In this document: piece after piece, positions 1 to 12,101 of the stretch
Numbering within the stretch: position 1 is the stretch's first letter
Layout: the number at the start of each line of letters is the position of its first letter
From: Guadua angustifolia
Lineage: Eukaryota; Streptophyta; Magnoliopsida; Poales; Poaceae
Direction: 5' to 3'
DNA: 64,000 nucleotides
NCBI GenBank assembly: GCA_036346375.1
Contig: CM070501.1
Location: 53,175,326-53,239,325 of the forward strand
Translations under genes and position numbers: made by a program
Notes under the pieces: generated by a model
What the model was told of the DNA's origin: nothing
Databases searched by the model: none
The model's input: only the letters and a program-made list of their open reading frames with translations

Positions 1-156
1 AGAGCGACAGCTAAGAGACGGTGGGGAGATAGGAGAGGAAGACGTGGGAGAGGAGTGAGTTGAGGTTCCATGGCTCGAGGAAAAAGTGCTTAAACTCTAG
101 GCAGAGGTGACACATCACGAGAACTGGATGAAAAGCATCGGTCAAGTGACCGGTTT

Positions 157-756
157 TGTTGATGCTAAAAACTTAAAGTAGGGTTTATCAGCAATAATAC
201 ACCAAGCGAACGCCTGGTTCTACAGTTCAAGTCGTGCCAACTGATTTGATCCTGCAATCAGTAAGAATAACCTAAATTTTGCTCAAAACCGATCTAACGG
301 AACAATCGGCTTAGATCTAATCAGCCAAAAACCGATCAAATTAAGGGCAACGATATTCTAATTAGCCGATTAGGGCTAACCAGAGGATAAAAGTAGATCT
401 TTTCCAAAAAAGCGATGCGCGACAAGATTAGAGAAAAATCAAACCCGATTGGCGTAATTGAAGATGATCAATAATCGGTGATACGCAACTTTATTGATCA
501 AATCATATTACAAGAGACAATCTAAATTACAGAGGCTACTCCTAGTCGACAGAAAAATAATACAAGTTGATTGATTTGATTGTGTTATTTTTCTCACTCA
601 CCCATGGTCCTCTTTATAGCTATCGGCCGATTGCATTCTTTTTCAATACGTTGCAAAACATGATTCATATCGGTCTTTATCAGGACGGCACTTCCTAAAA
701 TATCTGTCATAACCGAAATCTCAGACATCTTCCCATATCAAATACCGGCTATAACA
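157..756. repeat. Diverged LTR-like repeat, copy 1
   Basis: The block starts TGTTGATGC and ends CTATAACA, i.e. TG...CA as LTRs do. It shares long stretches with 2812-3609 in the same orientation: the GTCGTGCCAACTGATTTGAT-type segment, the GAAGATGATCAATAATCG segment, the GGCTACTCCTA..TCGACAGAAAA segment and the region before the end. The two are clearly related but much diverged (about 600 against 798 bp). No convincing target-site duplication flanks this copy. It could be an old solo LTR or an LTR fragment; no retrotransposon coding sequence is nearby. Confidence 0.5.
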
Positions 757-2328
757 TCCCAACCCTTAGCCTGATAAGTTTGATCACCTTTGCCAAAACT
801 TGGTGCAAACATGTTTATAAGCATGAGATAGGGGATGCGTCGTCCGAGTTTAAAACTTTGGATCAGATGTCAAGTCCAGAGCAATACCATTTCATAATCA
901 ATGAAGTTATGTATTTGAAATTAGATATTTTTCATACTGCGTTTAATTTCACGAATACCTTGTATTAAATGAAAAGGCAAAAAAACACCTCTCCTTTTAC
1001 TATTTTGCACTACCATGGACGTCAGTGTTTATTAAGCAATATACTCGGATACTCCAACCCTTCAAAGAAGCAATATACTGTAGAATAGACGGGGAAAACG
1101 AAGGAATTGACTGGAGAGATCGTGACACTTCTCCAGTTGGCCTGTCTCTGGCACCTACGGAAGTTGCCATTGCTCAACCGTATTTCAAAAGTTGCCTTGG
1201 CCGTGAGACTAGCGGGTGGCAGCATGAAGACCGACACGGCGAGAGCAGCTTTGCGAAGCGTGCCGTTCAGAACCGAGTTTGTACCAGCCCACGATGGCAA
1301 GTCAGCAGTGCGCAAACCATGTGGATCGACAACACTATTCACCAATACCCATGTAAATTAACTCCCCCGAGACGGCCTCGTTCCGCGCGGAGCGGTAAAT
1401 CCCCACCGGTCTCAACTCACACCCCATCCGGCTCCACCCATCAGCCGAACGCCGCCCCGCGGTTAAGCCAGTCAGTCAGGCAAGCTGGTACCTCACAGAC
1501 GCAGTGTACCCGTGTACAGTGGTCAAAAAGATCGAGAGATGGGGAAAAAACAGGGCCTTATCACTTTGCTGCAAGGTAACTGTAAAATACTGGGCAAGTG
1601 CTGCTGCCATGCATCACTGTGTCCTCCCATGGTCTGGTGGTCTGTTCTCTTTTTCTTCCTCCACAGCTGTAGCCTGCTACCTGTGGGTGACTCAGGCTCA
1701 GAAGAATTAGATCATGTCCAAGCCAGGCCATGTGGGTGCCGTGGTGGTGAATTTCTTTTTCCTGCGTCAATTTTTTTACCCCGGCTACCCATGTTACCCT
1801 GCTGTAACAGCGCAGGGCTGCCTGCAGGCTACGGTGGTACGGCAGCCATAGTTTTCTCTCGCCACGGTGGGGTAAATTTCGGCTCCCCTTTCCTTCCCCA
1901 TCCCATCTGCCTCCCCTCCGTCCCATCCTGTGAGGATGACGTGTACGAAACACCCGTATCTGAAGTTTCCTGCCTCGCCGTGTTTTTTCTTTTCACCACC
2001 ACCGTTTTCCTCAAAGAACGAGCTTGTACTAGACTAGCCTGTGTTGCATTGGCGAACGGTGACGCTGCTCGTCGTTTTTTATTTCTTTTACAAATCCAGC
2101 GCAACATATAAATTTTTAAATTTGAGAACTGAACTCAGTTTAGGTCGCCAGGCGCGCATCTCGCTTGATGGTGTTCAAGCTCGGCTCAACGCGCGTGCTC
2201 GTAAGCGTCAGGTGCAAGCGTGTGGATATATACGTGGGCGTGAGTTTATGCGTGGATATGTATTTTTATAGCTTAGCTGTTGTTTTAAATATCAGAGCTC
2301 TAGCCATTTTTTTAAAGAGAGCAACTAC
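757..2328. other. No recognised gene; moderately GC-rich stretch
   Basis: Several overlapping open frames of 60-200 codons occur on both strands between about 1020 and 2110. None shows a recognisable domain, a consistent codon pattern or a plausible gene structure, and opposite-strand frames overlap one another. I see nothing I can call here. Confidence 0.5.
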
Positions 2329-2528
2329 CCAACGGTATACCGTTGCAACGGTATAGCATGTTTCATTAGTTTCACGGGTAAGTTTCATTGCTAGGTTTCA
2401 CTGTAAGTTTCATGATGTTTCACGGGTAAGTTTCATCAGATTTTCGAGTTTCACAGATAAGTTTCAACCAAAAATTCATGTTTCACGGGTAAGTTTCATC
2501 CTATACCGTTGCAACGGTATACCGTTGG
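2329..2528. mobile_element. MITE-like element with compound palindromic ends
   Basis: Two perfect 27-bp terminal inverted repeats lie at 2329-2355 and 2502-2528. Each contains two overlapping perfect 14-bp palindromes, AACGGTATACCGTT and ACCGTTGCAACGGT. The ~145-bp interior is built from about five degenerate direct repeats around TTTCACGGGTAAGTTTCAT. There is no coding capacity. Flanks read ACTAC and TTAGT, so the symmetry nearly continues outwards and a target-site duplication is not obvious. I do not recognise the family. Confidence 0.7.
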
Positions 2529-2811
2529 TTAGTTTTTCTGTTTTTTAAAATGCCTCCTATCTCCCACCCTGAAAGGCGCAGCAGCCAACTTGCTATGCCT
2601 TGGGAGTGTAACAATTCGGCAAGCAAGCACGGCCGTATGCGGCGAGCTCGATGGGCGAGCGCAATAGGAGCTTGTTACGTGCTGGAGGAGCGGGGAAGCA
2701 GCTATGTTGCAGTGAACCATGATGCTCTTGTGGTCGGTCGAGCTGTGCCGGCTTTCGTGCGCTCCCCGACAACAGAACACAAGCTTCCATGCTCCCTAGA
2801 CCAATAGGGGG

Positions 2812-3609
2812 TGTTGGCGCAAAAAAATATGACGAAGGATTAATCGACTCAAACATACGCGAATACCGGTTTAATTCGGGTTTATGGCATGCCAACCGAT
2901 TTGATTATACAATAGGCAAAATAGATCGAAATAATTGTTTTCACATCCGATTCGCTGGTACGATCGGCTAGATAGATCTAAACACCTTTTTGAGCCAATT
3001 AGATGATAGTTAAAGATCTATTTTTTCTTAAAAGACGATACGCAACAAGATCAATAAAAACAGAACTGGGATACTGGTGTAATCGAAGATGATCAATAAT
3101 CGACGATGCACAACTTTGTTGATAAAAAACAAATTACAAAAGGAGGTTCTAAGTTACAAAGGCTACTCCTAATCGACAGAAAATTAAATAAAAATATATG
3201 CAAGTTGATTGGTTGGCTCTAGGCACTTTTTTCTCACCTCTGGACCTTTTATATAGCACTTAAGCCGATCATATCCTCCTTCGATTCTTGCAAACGCATG
3301 ATTCGTATCGGCCTCAATTTCCAAATGTAAAACTTCTCTATGAGCCAATATCAACTAAGACTCTATCTATGTTTAACTTTATATTCCTAAATCGGCTACA
3401 TCTACTGAATCTTGATGTCAACAATAGCACTTATGTTGATCTATCATTCTCTGAGTCCTCAAGATCCACGATACGTATCGGTCTCAACTTCTGGATAAAT
3501 TACTCTTTGAGTTAATATCGACTAGCGTCCTTTATCCATATTGAAACTTTATCCATACTTAAACTCTATTTCCCAAATTAGCTACTCTGACCAAATTATG
3601 GTTTCAACA
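2812..3609. mobile_element. Probable solo LTR (copy 2 of the 157-756 family)
   Basis: The block begins TGTTGGCGC and ends GGTTTCAACA (TG...CA). It is flanked by ggggg on the left (2807-2811) and gggga on the right (3610-3614), a near-perfect 5-bp target-site duplication. It is related to 157-756 over most of its length and carries extra sequence near its 3' end that partly repeats itself (CGTATCGGCCTCAA / CGTATCGGTCTCAA). No internal retrotransposon region is attached, so a solo LTR is the simplest reading. Orientation is not certain. Confidence 0.55.
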
Positions 3610-3706
3610 GGGGACTAAATTTGTAAATCCACACATAAGAGATCAAGATTTGACAAAAACAAGATGACGGAGGCATCAGGCGCTTTAGTTTTTATTGTTA
3701 CTGTTT

Positions 3707-4222
3707 ATAGATACATTTTGCTACGTTTACTATAGAACACTTCGCAGTAGTAGTATATGGAGTATATTTACGGACTACACCGCTCCCCGTAAGGAGTACT
3801 CCTCCAAGTGGCTTATATTAATCGATCAATTTAACTAAGAATTTTCGAATGTAAAGCACACATTTAACCACATATGCAGAAAAATATTACTTTTTGTTCT
3901 TTCTGTTTTGGATATCAATATGAACTACTTTTGACTATTACTTTTTTATATTTATATTTTCATAAAATATCTAAAATATAAAGTTGTGAAAGTATTTTAG
4001 AAAATATCCATAAATATTATTTTCACATTACAAATCTAAATTTTTTATGTAGGTTTAAAAATTGACTACATATTCTAAAATAACATTAAAGAATGAACCA
4101 GGGGACTACTTCAGAAGATTGCGTAGCACATTCTAGGTACGCAGATGTCGTGCTCTGTCCTACATTTATGCACTCATAATATTGCATATACGCGTGTTAT
4201 CATACATACAATGTACCTTACA
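3707..4222. repeat. 515-bp direct repeat, copy A
   Basis: This block is nearly identical to 5236-5750 in the same orientation, differing by a few single-base changes and small indels. It runs from ATAGATACATTTTGCTACG to GTACCTTACA. It is AT-rich, carries no reading frame, and does not resemble an LTR. Copy B lies inside the adjacent composite element, so copy A may be the donor. Confidence 0.85.
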
Positions 4223-4750
4223 TTGTGTACGTAAGGCCATTGTCATGCGTCTCTGGGTCAAGTATTCAAATTTCGTTTTGCTCTAAATATCGTTCGTGGT
4301 GGAGAACGAAATCTCGGTGAGATTTTGAAATTTTGTATAAATTTCTGATGAACCGCAAAAATGTATTTTCAAATCCAGATTTTAAAACCAAAATTTCAGT
4401 CGGTTTAGCCGAGATCTCGACAAGATTGGACCGAATAAAAAGTAATACAAACAACATCAATTTTTTTTGAAATTATTTAGAGGTTCCTGACATATCAGTG
4501 ATATTCTCATAAAAATTTCAAATGATTATCAAATCTGAGGAATTTTTAAAATTCAAACATTGCAACTATCCTGATAAAACGCTGACGGCAAGTTTGAACC
4601 AAATTAAAAAAGCCATATTAGAAATTTTTTAAATTTTTTGTGCATTGTTATGATGCATCATTAATATTCCAATAAAATTTTCAGATGATAATCAAGCTTC
4701 ATTAATTTTAAAAATTGCATAAGTACTACTATCCTAATAAGAGCCATATC

Positions 4751-5185
4751 CGCAATGATCCAAGCGAAGCGCCGATCCAAACGATCACCGATCCAAGCGA
4801 GAAACAAACTTTCAAAATCAATGAAGAAATTGGCCACCACGCCTCCACGATGGTCGCAGCACCTCTACGCTGACCACCGCTGTGGATCCGAAGCACCGAG
4901 GCCCCTGCAAAGCTTGCGCTGCTCACGCACGAGTTGGCCCGAGGACGCCCGTATGCAACCAGCCGCCGCCGCGGCTCCTCCTCTTGCCACGCGTGAAGCC
5001 CGAAGCGCCGTCGCCGACATATCTTAGATCGGATCTCCCGAGCTTGTTAATCACGCCGTGCTAGGCCGCCGTGAGATGGCCGCCCCGGGAGTCTCCTCCT
5101 CTCGGGGAGGCTGGTTGATCCGCAATCTTCGGTGCCCTCAAGGGTTTCGAGACCAGGTTTTTCCCGTTCCTTCTTGATGTATAAT
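4751..5185. other. GC-rich captured fragment
   Basis: This GC-rich stretch (CCGCCGCCGCGGCTCC, GCCGCCCCGGGAGTCTCC) is sharply bounded by AT-rich repeat sequence that seems to continue on either side. Short open frames exist (for example 4755-5027 plus) but show no domain. It is best read as a captured gene or promoter fragment of unknown origin. Confidence 0.4.
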
Positions 5186-5235
5186 TAATGTTTTTATAAA
5201 ATTTTCATATGATAATCAAGCTTCAAGAGGTTCCA

Positions 5236-5750
5236 ATAGATACATTTTGCTACGTTTACTATAGAACACTTCGCAGTAGTAGTATATGGAGTATATTTAC
5301 GGACTACACTGCTCCCCGTAAGGAGTACTCCTCCAAGTGGCTTATATTAATCGATCAATTTAACTAAGAATTTTCGAATGTAAAGCACACATTTAACCAC
5401 ATATGCAGAAAAATATTACTTTTTGTTCTTTCTGTTTTGGATATCAATATGAACTACTTTTTGACTATTACTTTTTATATTTATATTTTCATAAAATATC
5501 TAAAATATAAAGTTGTGAAAGTATTTTAGAAAATATCCATAAATATTATTTTCACATTACAAATCTAAATTTTTTATGTAGGTTTAAAAATTGACTACAT
5601 ATTCTAAAATAACATTAAAGAATGAACCAGGGACTACTTCAGAAGATTGCGTAGCACATTCTAGGTACGCAGATGTCGTGCTCTGTCCTACATTTATGCA
5701 CTCATAATATTGCATATACGCGTGTTATCATACATACAATGTACCTTACA
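5236..5750. repeat. 515-bp direct repeat, copy B
   Basis: This is the second copy of 3707-4222 in direct orientation, about 1.0 kb downstream of it. It sits inside the AT-rich composite region: the left flank CAAGCTTCAAGAGGTTCC resembles 5898-5916, and the right flank CTACTACTATCCTAATAAG resembles 4726-4744. It therefore interrupts pre-existing repeat sequence. Confidence 0.85.
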
Positions 5751-6384
5751 CGATGCTACTACTATCCTAATAAGAGCTATACCAAAGAAACTTCAACCAA
5801 ATGAAAAATAGTACAAACTATGTTATAAATTTTGAATTTTTTTTTGAATATTCTTGATCTATCATTAATGTTTTTATAAAATTTTCATATGATAATCAAG
5901 CCTCAAGAGGTTTCAAAAATTCGACAAGACTACATCCTGATAAATGTGTGATGATCAATATATAGATTTAATTTAATAATAAAAAAGGTTTGAAATTTTT
6001 TAAAGTTTTGCAGAAGAGTTATAAGGAAATTCTTAAGAGAAAATAAAAAATTTGAATCATGATCACATTCCAGTGAGTTTATAAAATTCTTACAAGTGCA
6101 CTGTACCATTTATGTTCTTTCTATTTTTGATTTTTGAAATATAACAAATGGAGTTCAGTGTATACATAGATTTAATTGAGCAAACAAAAAAAATTAAAAT
6201 TTTATAGAATGTTAATAAGGCAATTATTAAGCTCTCATAAAAATTTTGGTTCATGATCACACTCGAGAAAATTTATAAAATTCTGACAAGGTTAGTGTCC
6301 CAATTATATTTGTTTGTTTTAAATTTTTTAAATATAACAAATAAAGTTCAATTATTTTGAAAATTTTTATTTATGATCCTACAC

Positions 6385-7889
6385 ATATAGCGTGCATCGA
6401 GGCCATCAAAACCAAATCGCACGGCTGCAAATTTGTATACTTCACACGTACTTTGGGCTTGCACGTACGGACGTGTGCTGTTCAAATGTTGCGCATTACC
6501 TTGCCCAAAAAAAAATGATGACGCGCACTAACGGGCTTCAATTTGGGCTCGCCTGGTCAAGGTTGAGTCCAATCAAGGATCGCTAAGCCCGAGTCCAGAC
6601 CCAGCCCGCGATGAAAGGCAGAACGATGTTTCTTGCACGGCCGATCGAGTAGTGAAGTTGAACTGGGAGTGCGCGCAACATTTACCTGTACGCGCGGCCG
6701 ATCGCCTCACGATCCCAGGTAGGGCAGGCACCACGTACTCCATACGGGTTAGTTAACACGCGAGTCTCGACGCCCGATCGGTCACTCGATTAGATTACCT
6801 CTGGCAATTTGTCTAGTCTCCCATCTAGGCAATGGCCAGCCTTATAATAAACTAACCAGATTATCCAGCATCATCACACACGGACAGAGAGACAGGGTGG
6901 AAACGAACAAAAGGACAGCCCGGCCGGGCTCATGTCATGGAGCATTGTGTTCATCGAGCGGCGGGCGCGCGAAGAGAGTGACCGAGACCCGTCCGCATCA
7001 GCCGAAAGAGCCCAAAAACCTGCCGCGTTAAGTAGTCCTGCACGCCTGGCAGGTCCGGCACAACATACATACATGCGCTCCAAAATAAATAGTGTATATA
7101 TATATATACACTACGGCGGTAGCCAGTAGTAGTCAACAAGGTCGATCACTAGTAGACGCTGGCTTCAACCCGTCCGGCGACAACGATACGGCCACGGGCA
7201 AGAGGACACGACGACATCGCACACGCGTACGCTCGAATTATAGAGCAGAAGAGTACTCGCGCGGGCGAAGCGATAGCCGAGGCTAGCGACCGGCGGGCTC
7301 GACAAAGCGGGGTGGCCATCGGCCGAAGCCCCACGGAACACGGCGCTCGCCCGCCCGCCCGCCTGGTCGGGCCGTCGTTTTTCTATTCGCCCAACGCCAC
7401 CACACAACACATGAAAGAATATATACTACTCCAAGTTGCCACACACGTCGTCTCCATGCCTGTCCCAGCTACACGTCGACTCGTTCGGCTAAGCTTAGCG
7501 AGCTAGGCAAGCAGCTATTTGTAGTTTAGCAAGTACCCTTGGCGTTATTTACTTCTTAGTTTTGACTATATACATGAAGTATATATACTAGTAAAGTAAT
7601 TTTAATTACAAATCTAACAATACCTCTTTTGTGTAATATTACTAGACCTGTAGCGATTATCGTTGATCAAAGTTTGATGAGTCGAGGTTAAAATTGCTAA
7701 GTAAACGCGGACGGACGGACGGATCGAGCGCTCAAACTCAATACACGGTGTCAGCGTGTGTATGTATTGGCGGGGCGCGTAGCGTTGTCCCTTACTGGCT
7801 ATCTCTTGGTGCCCGTGGCGTGCGCGACCAGAATAAGTTAGCTACGACGAGCAGCGGCTTAGGCGCGCCATTAACGACAAGGTCAATGG
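6385..7889. repeat. 1.5-kb duplication, copy 1 (inserted copy)
   Basis: This block is nearly identical to 8461-9974 in direct orientation. It is immediately flanked on both sides by the 13-bp direct repeat TATGATCCTACAC (6372-6384 and 7890-7902), which marks it as the inserted copy. It contains a (TA)n tract near 7095, a GC-rich part with short open frames on both strands, and promoter-like sequence, but no gene I recognise. Confidence 0.85.
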
Positions 7890-8459
7890 TATGATCCTAC
7901 ACTTTTTAGTATGGTACCATAAATTTTTACATCATGATAGAACATGTACAATTTTATAAAAATCGATGCAGTGTTTCTGCAGTTTTTTAAAAATATCTTA
8001 AAAATTCAGTTTTCAATAAATTTTCATAGGAGATGGATTTCTTAAAGGTTTGTTGATCAATTTCCGAACAAATCCGGTTAAAAAATCGCAAAAAGGTCAA
8101 AAACCGCTGAGATCTCGGCGAGATCTTATCGAGATTTCCGAGATTACCGTAGTAATTTAATTTTTTGATTTTTTTTTACTCCGGCCGACATTTCAAAACT
8201 CGTACACCTCCGGTAAACATGATCTTGCGAAATTTCGGCAAGATTTTAATCCTTGCTCTGGGCCCGTCGCCCCTCACAAGCCAATCATAAACTGACCTGA
8301 CACGGATATCCGCTGCAGATCACCGTCTACTCGGCGGACGGTTGCGATTTCTCATGTCATCTCTCGGCTTTATTTGGACGGTAGGGGATGATCTACGATG
8401 GGACCAAGCGTGACTGCGTGACTGGCCATGCCACTTGCCTTGTTTGCCCATCGGACGAC

Positions 8460-9974
8460 CATATAGCGTGCATCGAGGCCATCAAAACCAAATCGCACGG
8501 CTGCAAATTTGTATACTTCACACGTACTTTGGGCTTGCACGTACGGACGTGTGCTGTTCAAATGTTGCGCATTACCTTGCCCAAAAAAAAAAATGATGAC
8601 GCGCACTAACGGGCTTCAATTTGGGCTCGCCTGGTCAAGGTTGAGTCCAATCAAGGATCGCCAAGCCCGAGTCCAGACCCAGCCCGCGATGAAAGGCAGA
8701 ATGATGTTTCTTGCACGGCCGATCGAGTAGTGAAGTTGAGCTGGGACTGCGCGCAACATCACCTGTACGCGCGGCCGATCGCCTCACGATCCCAGGTAGG
8801 GCAGGTACCACGCACGTACTCCATACGGGTTAGTTAACACGCGAGTCTCGACGCCCGATCGGTCACTCGATTAGATTACCTCTGGCAATTTGTCTAGTCT
8901 CCCATCTAGGCAATGGCCAGCCTTACAATAAACTAACCAGATTATCCAGCATCATCACACACGGACAGAGAGACAGGGTGGAAACGAACAAAAGGACAGC
9001 CCGGCCGGGCTCATGTCATGGAGCATTGTGTTCATCGAGCGGCGGGCGCGCGAAGAGAGTGACCGAGACCCGTCCGCATCAGCCGAAAGAGCCCAAAAAC
9101 CTGCCGCGTTAAGTAGTCCTGCACGCCTGGCAGGTCCGGCACAACATACATACATGCGCTCCAAAATAAATAGTGTATATATATATACACTACGGCGGTA
9201 GCCAGTAGTAGTCAACAAGGTCGATCACTAGTAGACGCTGGCTTCAACCCGTCCGGCGACAACGATACGGCCACGGGCAAGAGGACACGACGACATCGCA
9301 CACGCGTACGCTCGAATTGTAGAGCAGAAGAGTACTCGCGCGGGCGAAGCGATAGCCGAGGCTAGCGACCGGCGGGCTCGACAAAGCGGGGTGGCCATCG
9401 GCCGAAGCCCCACGGAACACGGCGCTCGCCCGCCCGCCCGCCTGGTCGGGCCGTCGTTTTTCTATTCGCCCAACGCCACCACACAACACATGAAAGAATA
9501 TATACTACTCCACAAGTTGCCCACACACGTCGTCTCCATGCCTGTCCCAGCTACACGTCGACTCGTTCGGCTAAGCTAGCGAGCTAGGCAAGCAGCTATT
9601 TGTAGTTTAGCAAGTACCCTTGGCGTTATTTACTTCTTAGTTTTGACTATATACATGAAGTATATATACTAGTAAAGTAATTTTAATTACAAATCTAACA
9701 ATACCTCTTTTGTGTAATATTACTAGACCTGTAGCGATTATCGTTGATCAAAGTTTGATGAGTCGAGGTTAAAATTGCTAAGTAAACGCGGACGGACGGA
9801 CGGATCGAGCGCTCAAACTCAATACACGGTGTCAGCGTGTGTATGTATTGGCGGGGCGCGTAGCGTTGTCCCTTACTGGCTATCTCTTGGTGCCCGTGCG
9901 CGCGTGCGCGACCAGAATAAGTTAAGCTACGACGAGCAGCGGCTTAGGCGCGCCATTAACGACAAGGTCAATGG
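8460..9974. repeat. 1.5-kb duplication, copy 2 (likely donor)
   Basis: This copy matches 6385-7889 with a handful of substitutions and small indels (for example CACGTACTCC against CACGCACGTACTCC, and a longer A run near 8582). Its flanks look continuous with the surrounding moderately GC-rich DNA on both sides (8250-8459 and 9975-10200). No direct repeats bracket it. No convincing protein is encoded. Confidence 0.8.
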
Positions 9975-10823
9975 ATCACCGCCCCCTAAATGTTCCCACA
10001 CTGCACGTTTTAGCCTCTTCCGCCTTGAGCCGTTCCGTTTGATTAATTCGGCGCATCGGCTAGCTAGCTCGGCAGGCAGTCGGTTGGTAGGATCTTTTTC
10101 AGGGTCCACCTGAGTCCTGACCATGCATGCATGCATCCATGTCTGTGTACTGTATAGCGTCTCGTCCATTGGCTCCGTTCTGTAATTCGTGCTCACGGAG
10201 TTCATATATACAGGATAGACATGTTTGGTATATCTTCGGATTTCTATTTTTCAGCTTCTGCTCTAGATTATTTAAGAACCCCACTTATCTGATAATTTGG
10301 AACTGCATTAGAAAAAAGTTTTGCTAGCAGGTTGGTTCCAAGAACCATGAAGCTGAGGATTTAAGACAAATAAACATTGCTACCTCTGGTTGTAACACTT
10401 CAATTGTATTTGTGTATTACTTGTTTGTATTTGTACATAAATTTACAGAGTTTTTTTTTCGCAAATTATTGCAAGGCCATATTGTTGTATACAAAAATGA
10501 TATGAGTATCATTTACCTTTCTTTTCCAGGAAATTATTGATCTACTCCATGCCACCGTATAACTCCTGTCGAGATCTATAGAGACAGATGAACATCGTTT
10601 GTCATTAACTGTGTTGATATTTGATATACTTCAGATCATTCAAAAAAAAAAAAGGCCCCATTAACTCCGTACATACTCAAATTTCCATACCATAGCAATA
10701 AAATCCATATAAGTGCTCAAATTATGGAAAAATGGGTGCTAACAAAATACTGTCATATCATACAAAAGAAAGCATAAATGAGTCATACCAAAATAATGCA
10801 AAATATTATAAACATTCTATCTT
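9975..10823. other. No recognised gene
   Basis: GC content falls along this stretch. I see no coding sequence, RNA gene or clear repeat boundary here. Confidence 0.5.
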
Positions 10824-12101
10824 TCATCCACTTTGAGCAATGGCCCTTGCAAGGTCCTCACAGAACTTATCCATGGATTTATCACTCATTTGTGATGTTG
10901 ACACATCCGAGGAATCATGAGAAAAGGAATATCTTGCATATCTCAATAGTATTGTGGATATATAATTGGAATCCCGATAAAACCTACGAAAATACCTATT
11001 CGTTGAATCATGATCACGTATGAAGTTGTGGAGACCCATGGTTCTAGCAACAATCATCTTTTGATTGGACATTTTAAAACTTGCCATTTTGAGAAGAATT
11101 CTTTATTTCATCTTCCATACACCAAAAGACCTCTCAATGATGCTGCAACCACTTGAGTGTAATTTGTTAAATTTCTCTCTCGCCCCACTTGGAGCAACGG
11201 CTCTCCAAAATTCAAGAATATGTCACTTTGTCCCTTGTATGGTGTTAAGTAACCTGACCTATTCAGATAACCGACATCGATAAGATAATATATACCTGTA
11301 ATATTATATGCAAAAGTTATTTGTATCAACATACAACTCGTCAACATTACAAGTAAATAAATTCACAAATAACAGGGAAAAATGAAAGTATCCTGTGGAA
11401 GATGTGAAAAGACATCCATATCTATATCCAATGCATGATAAAGCACACTAGTATTGTGCATAATTCTCGGCTTACCAATAAATGTGTAAGTAAAGCGTAG
11501 GTTAAAATCGCATACCACCATGACATTCTAAGTTGTACTTTCTGGTGTACCAGTATATCTAACTTGATCTTCTAGGCCAACTATTGCAAGGGTGAGTTTA
11601 CCATCGATAGATCCAATGTAGTCTTTAAAATATGGCCATATCTTCCGAGCATTTCTAATTCTATTGTAGAAAATAGAGAAGTTAGGATTCTTTGAACGCA
11701 CAAAATCCTTATACATCTTGACCACACACTCCAAAACTTTATCAAACTTTCTGCTACTTGTCTCACCGGAACGCTTGAACCGATTTTGCACTCTTTAGTT
11801 CGATTCACAACCACCACATATGTACAGGAAAAAGCTAATGCTTCAATTATGGGTAGTTGATCTCAAGTTGTATGTACTTGCCAAAAGATCATGTGGACTA
11901 TAAAAATATTGTATCATTCGTATGAAACACGAGGTGGCTTTCCTTTGGAGTGGGCATAATTTCTCTAACCCAATCCATGCCACTAAGACGTGAAATCTTA
12001 GATTCATTTTTGTCCAAGTAGGTTGAATGATAATTCTCAATGATAATTGCAGCAGCAGTAAGGTGGCTTAATATCTCTTTTTGTAGATGCATCATTTGCA
12101 C
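10824..12101 (-). pseudogene. PIF/Harbinger-type transposase (DDE_Tnp_4), broken
   Basis: Read on the minus strand from 12101 to 10824, fragments in several frames give an almost complete Harbinger-family transposase. The N-terminal part includes RLSGMDWVREIM (about 11990). Next comes QNRFKRSGETSSRKF (11790), then WPYFKDYIGSIDGK (11605) with the first catalytic Asp, DVGYLNRSGYLTPYKG (about 11270) with the second Asp, and IIERSFGVWKMK (about 11120) with the catalytic Glu. The C-terminal tail is LHNFIRDHDS (about 11020) onward. Breaks include a frameshift near 11900-11950, a stop at 11528-11530 and a stop just after WKMK. Between about 11305 and 11375 lies intron-like sequence ending TTACAG with a degraded donor. 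This DNA-transposon gene cannot make a full protein. I could not define the element's terminal inverted repeats. Confidence 0.85.

Larger units (their letters stand above)
4223..8280. other. Composite AT-rich repeat region with captured blocks
   Basis: The AT-rich background (about 4260-4750, 5186-5235, 5751-6384 and 7890-8270) contains degenerate repeats of a unit including CTACTATCCTGATAA, AAATTTTCATATGATAATC and CAAGAGGTT. Motifs of the type GAGATCTCGGCGAGAT occur near both edges (about 4300-4425 and 8108-8150). Three foreign-looking blocks interrupt it: a GC-rich piece, a copy of the upstream flank and a copy of the downstream flank. This looks like a DNA transposon or filler-DNA region, but I cannot define terminal inverted repeats or assign a superfamily. 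Confidence 0.4.

Noticed and set aside
1512..2111. 199-codon plus-strand frame and overlapping minus-strand frames
   Set aside because: No domain, opposite frames equally open, no transcript signals visible.
157..3609. 157-756 and 2812-3609 as the two LTRs of one retrotransposon
   Set aside because: They are too diverged and of different length, no PBS follows the first, and nothing resembling gag or pol lies between them; separate old insertions are more likely.
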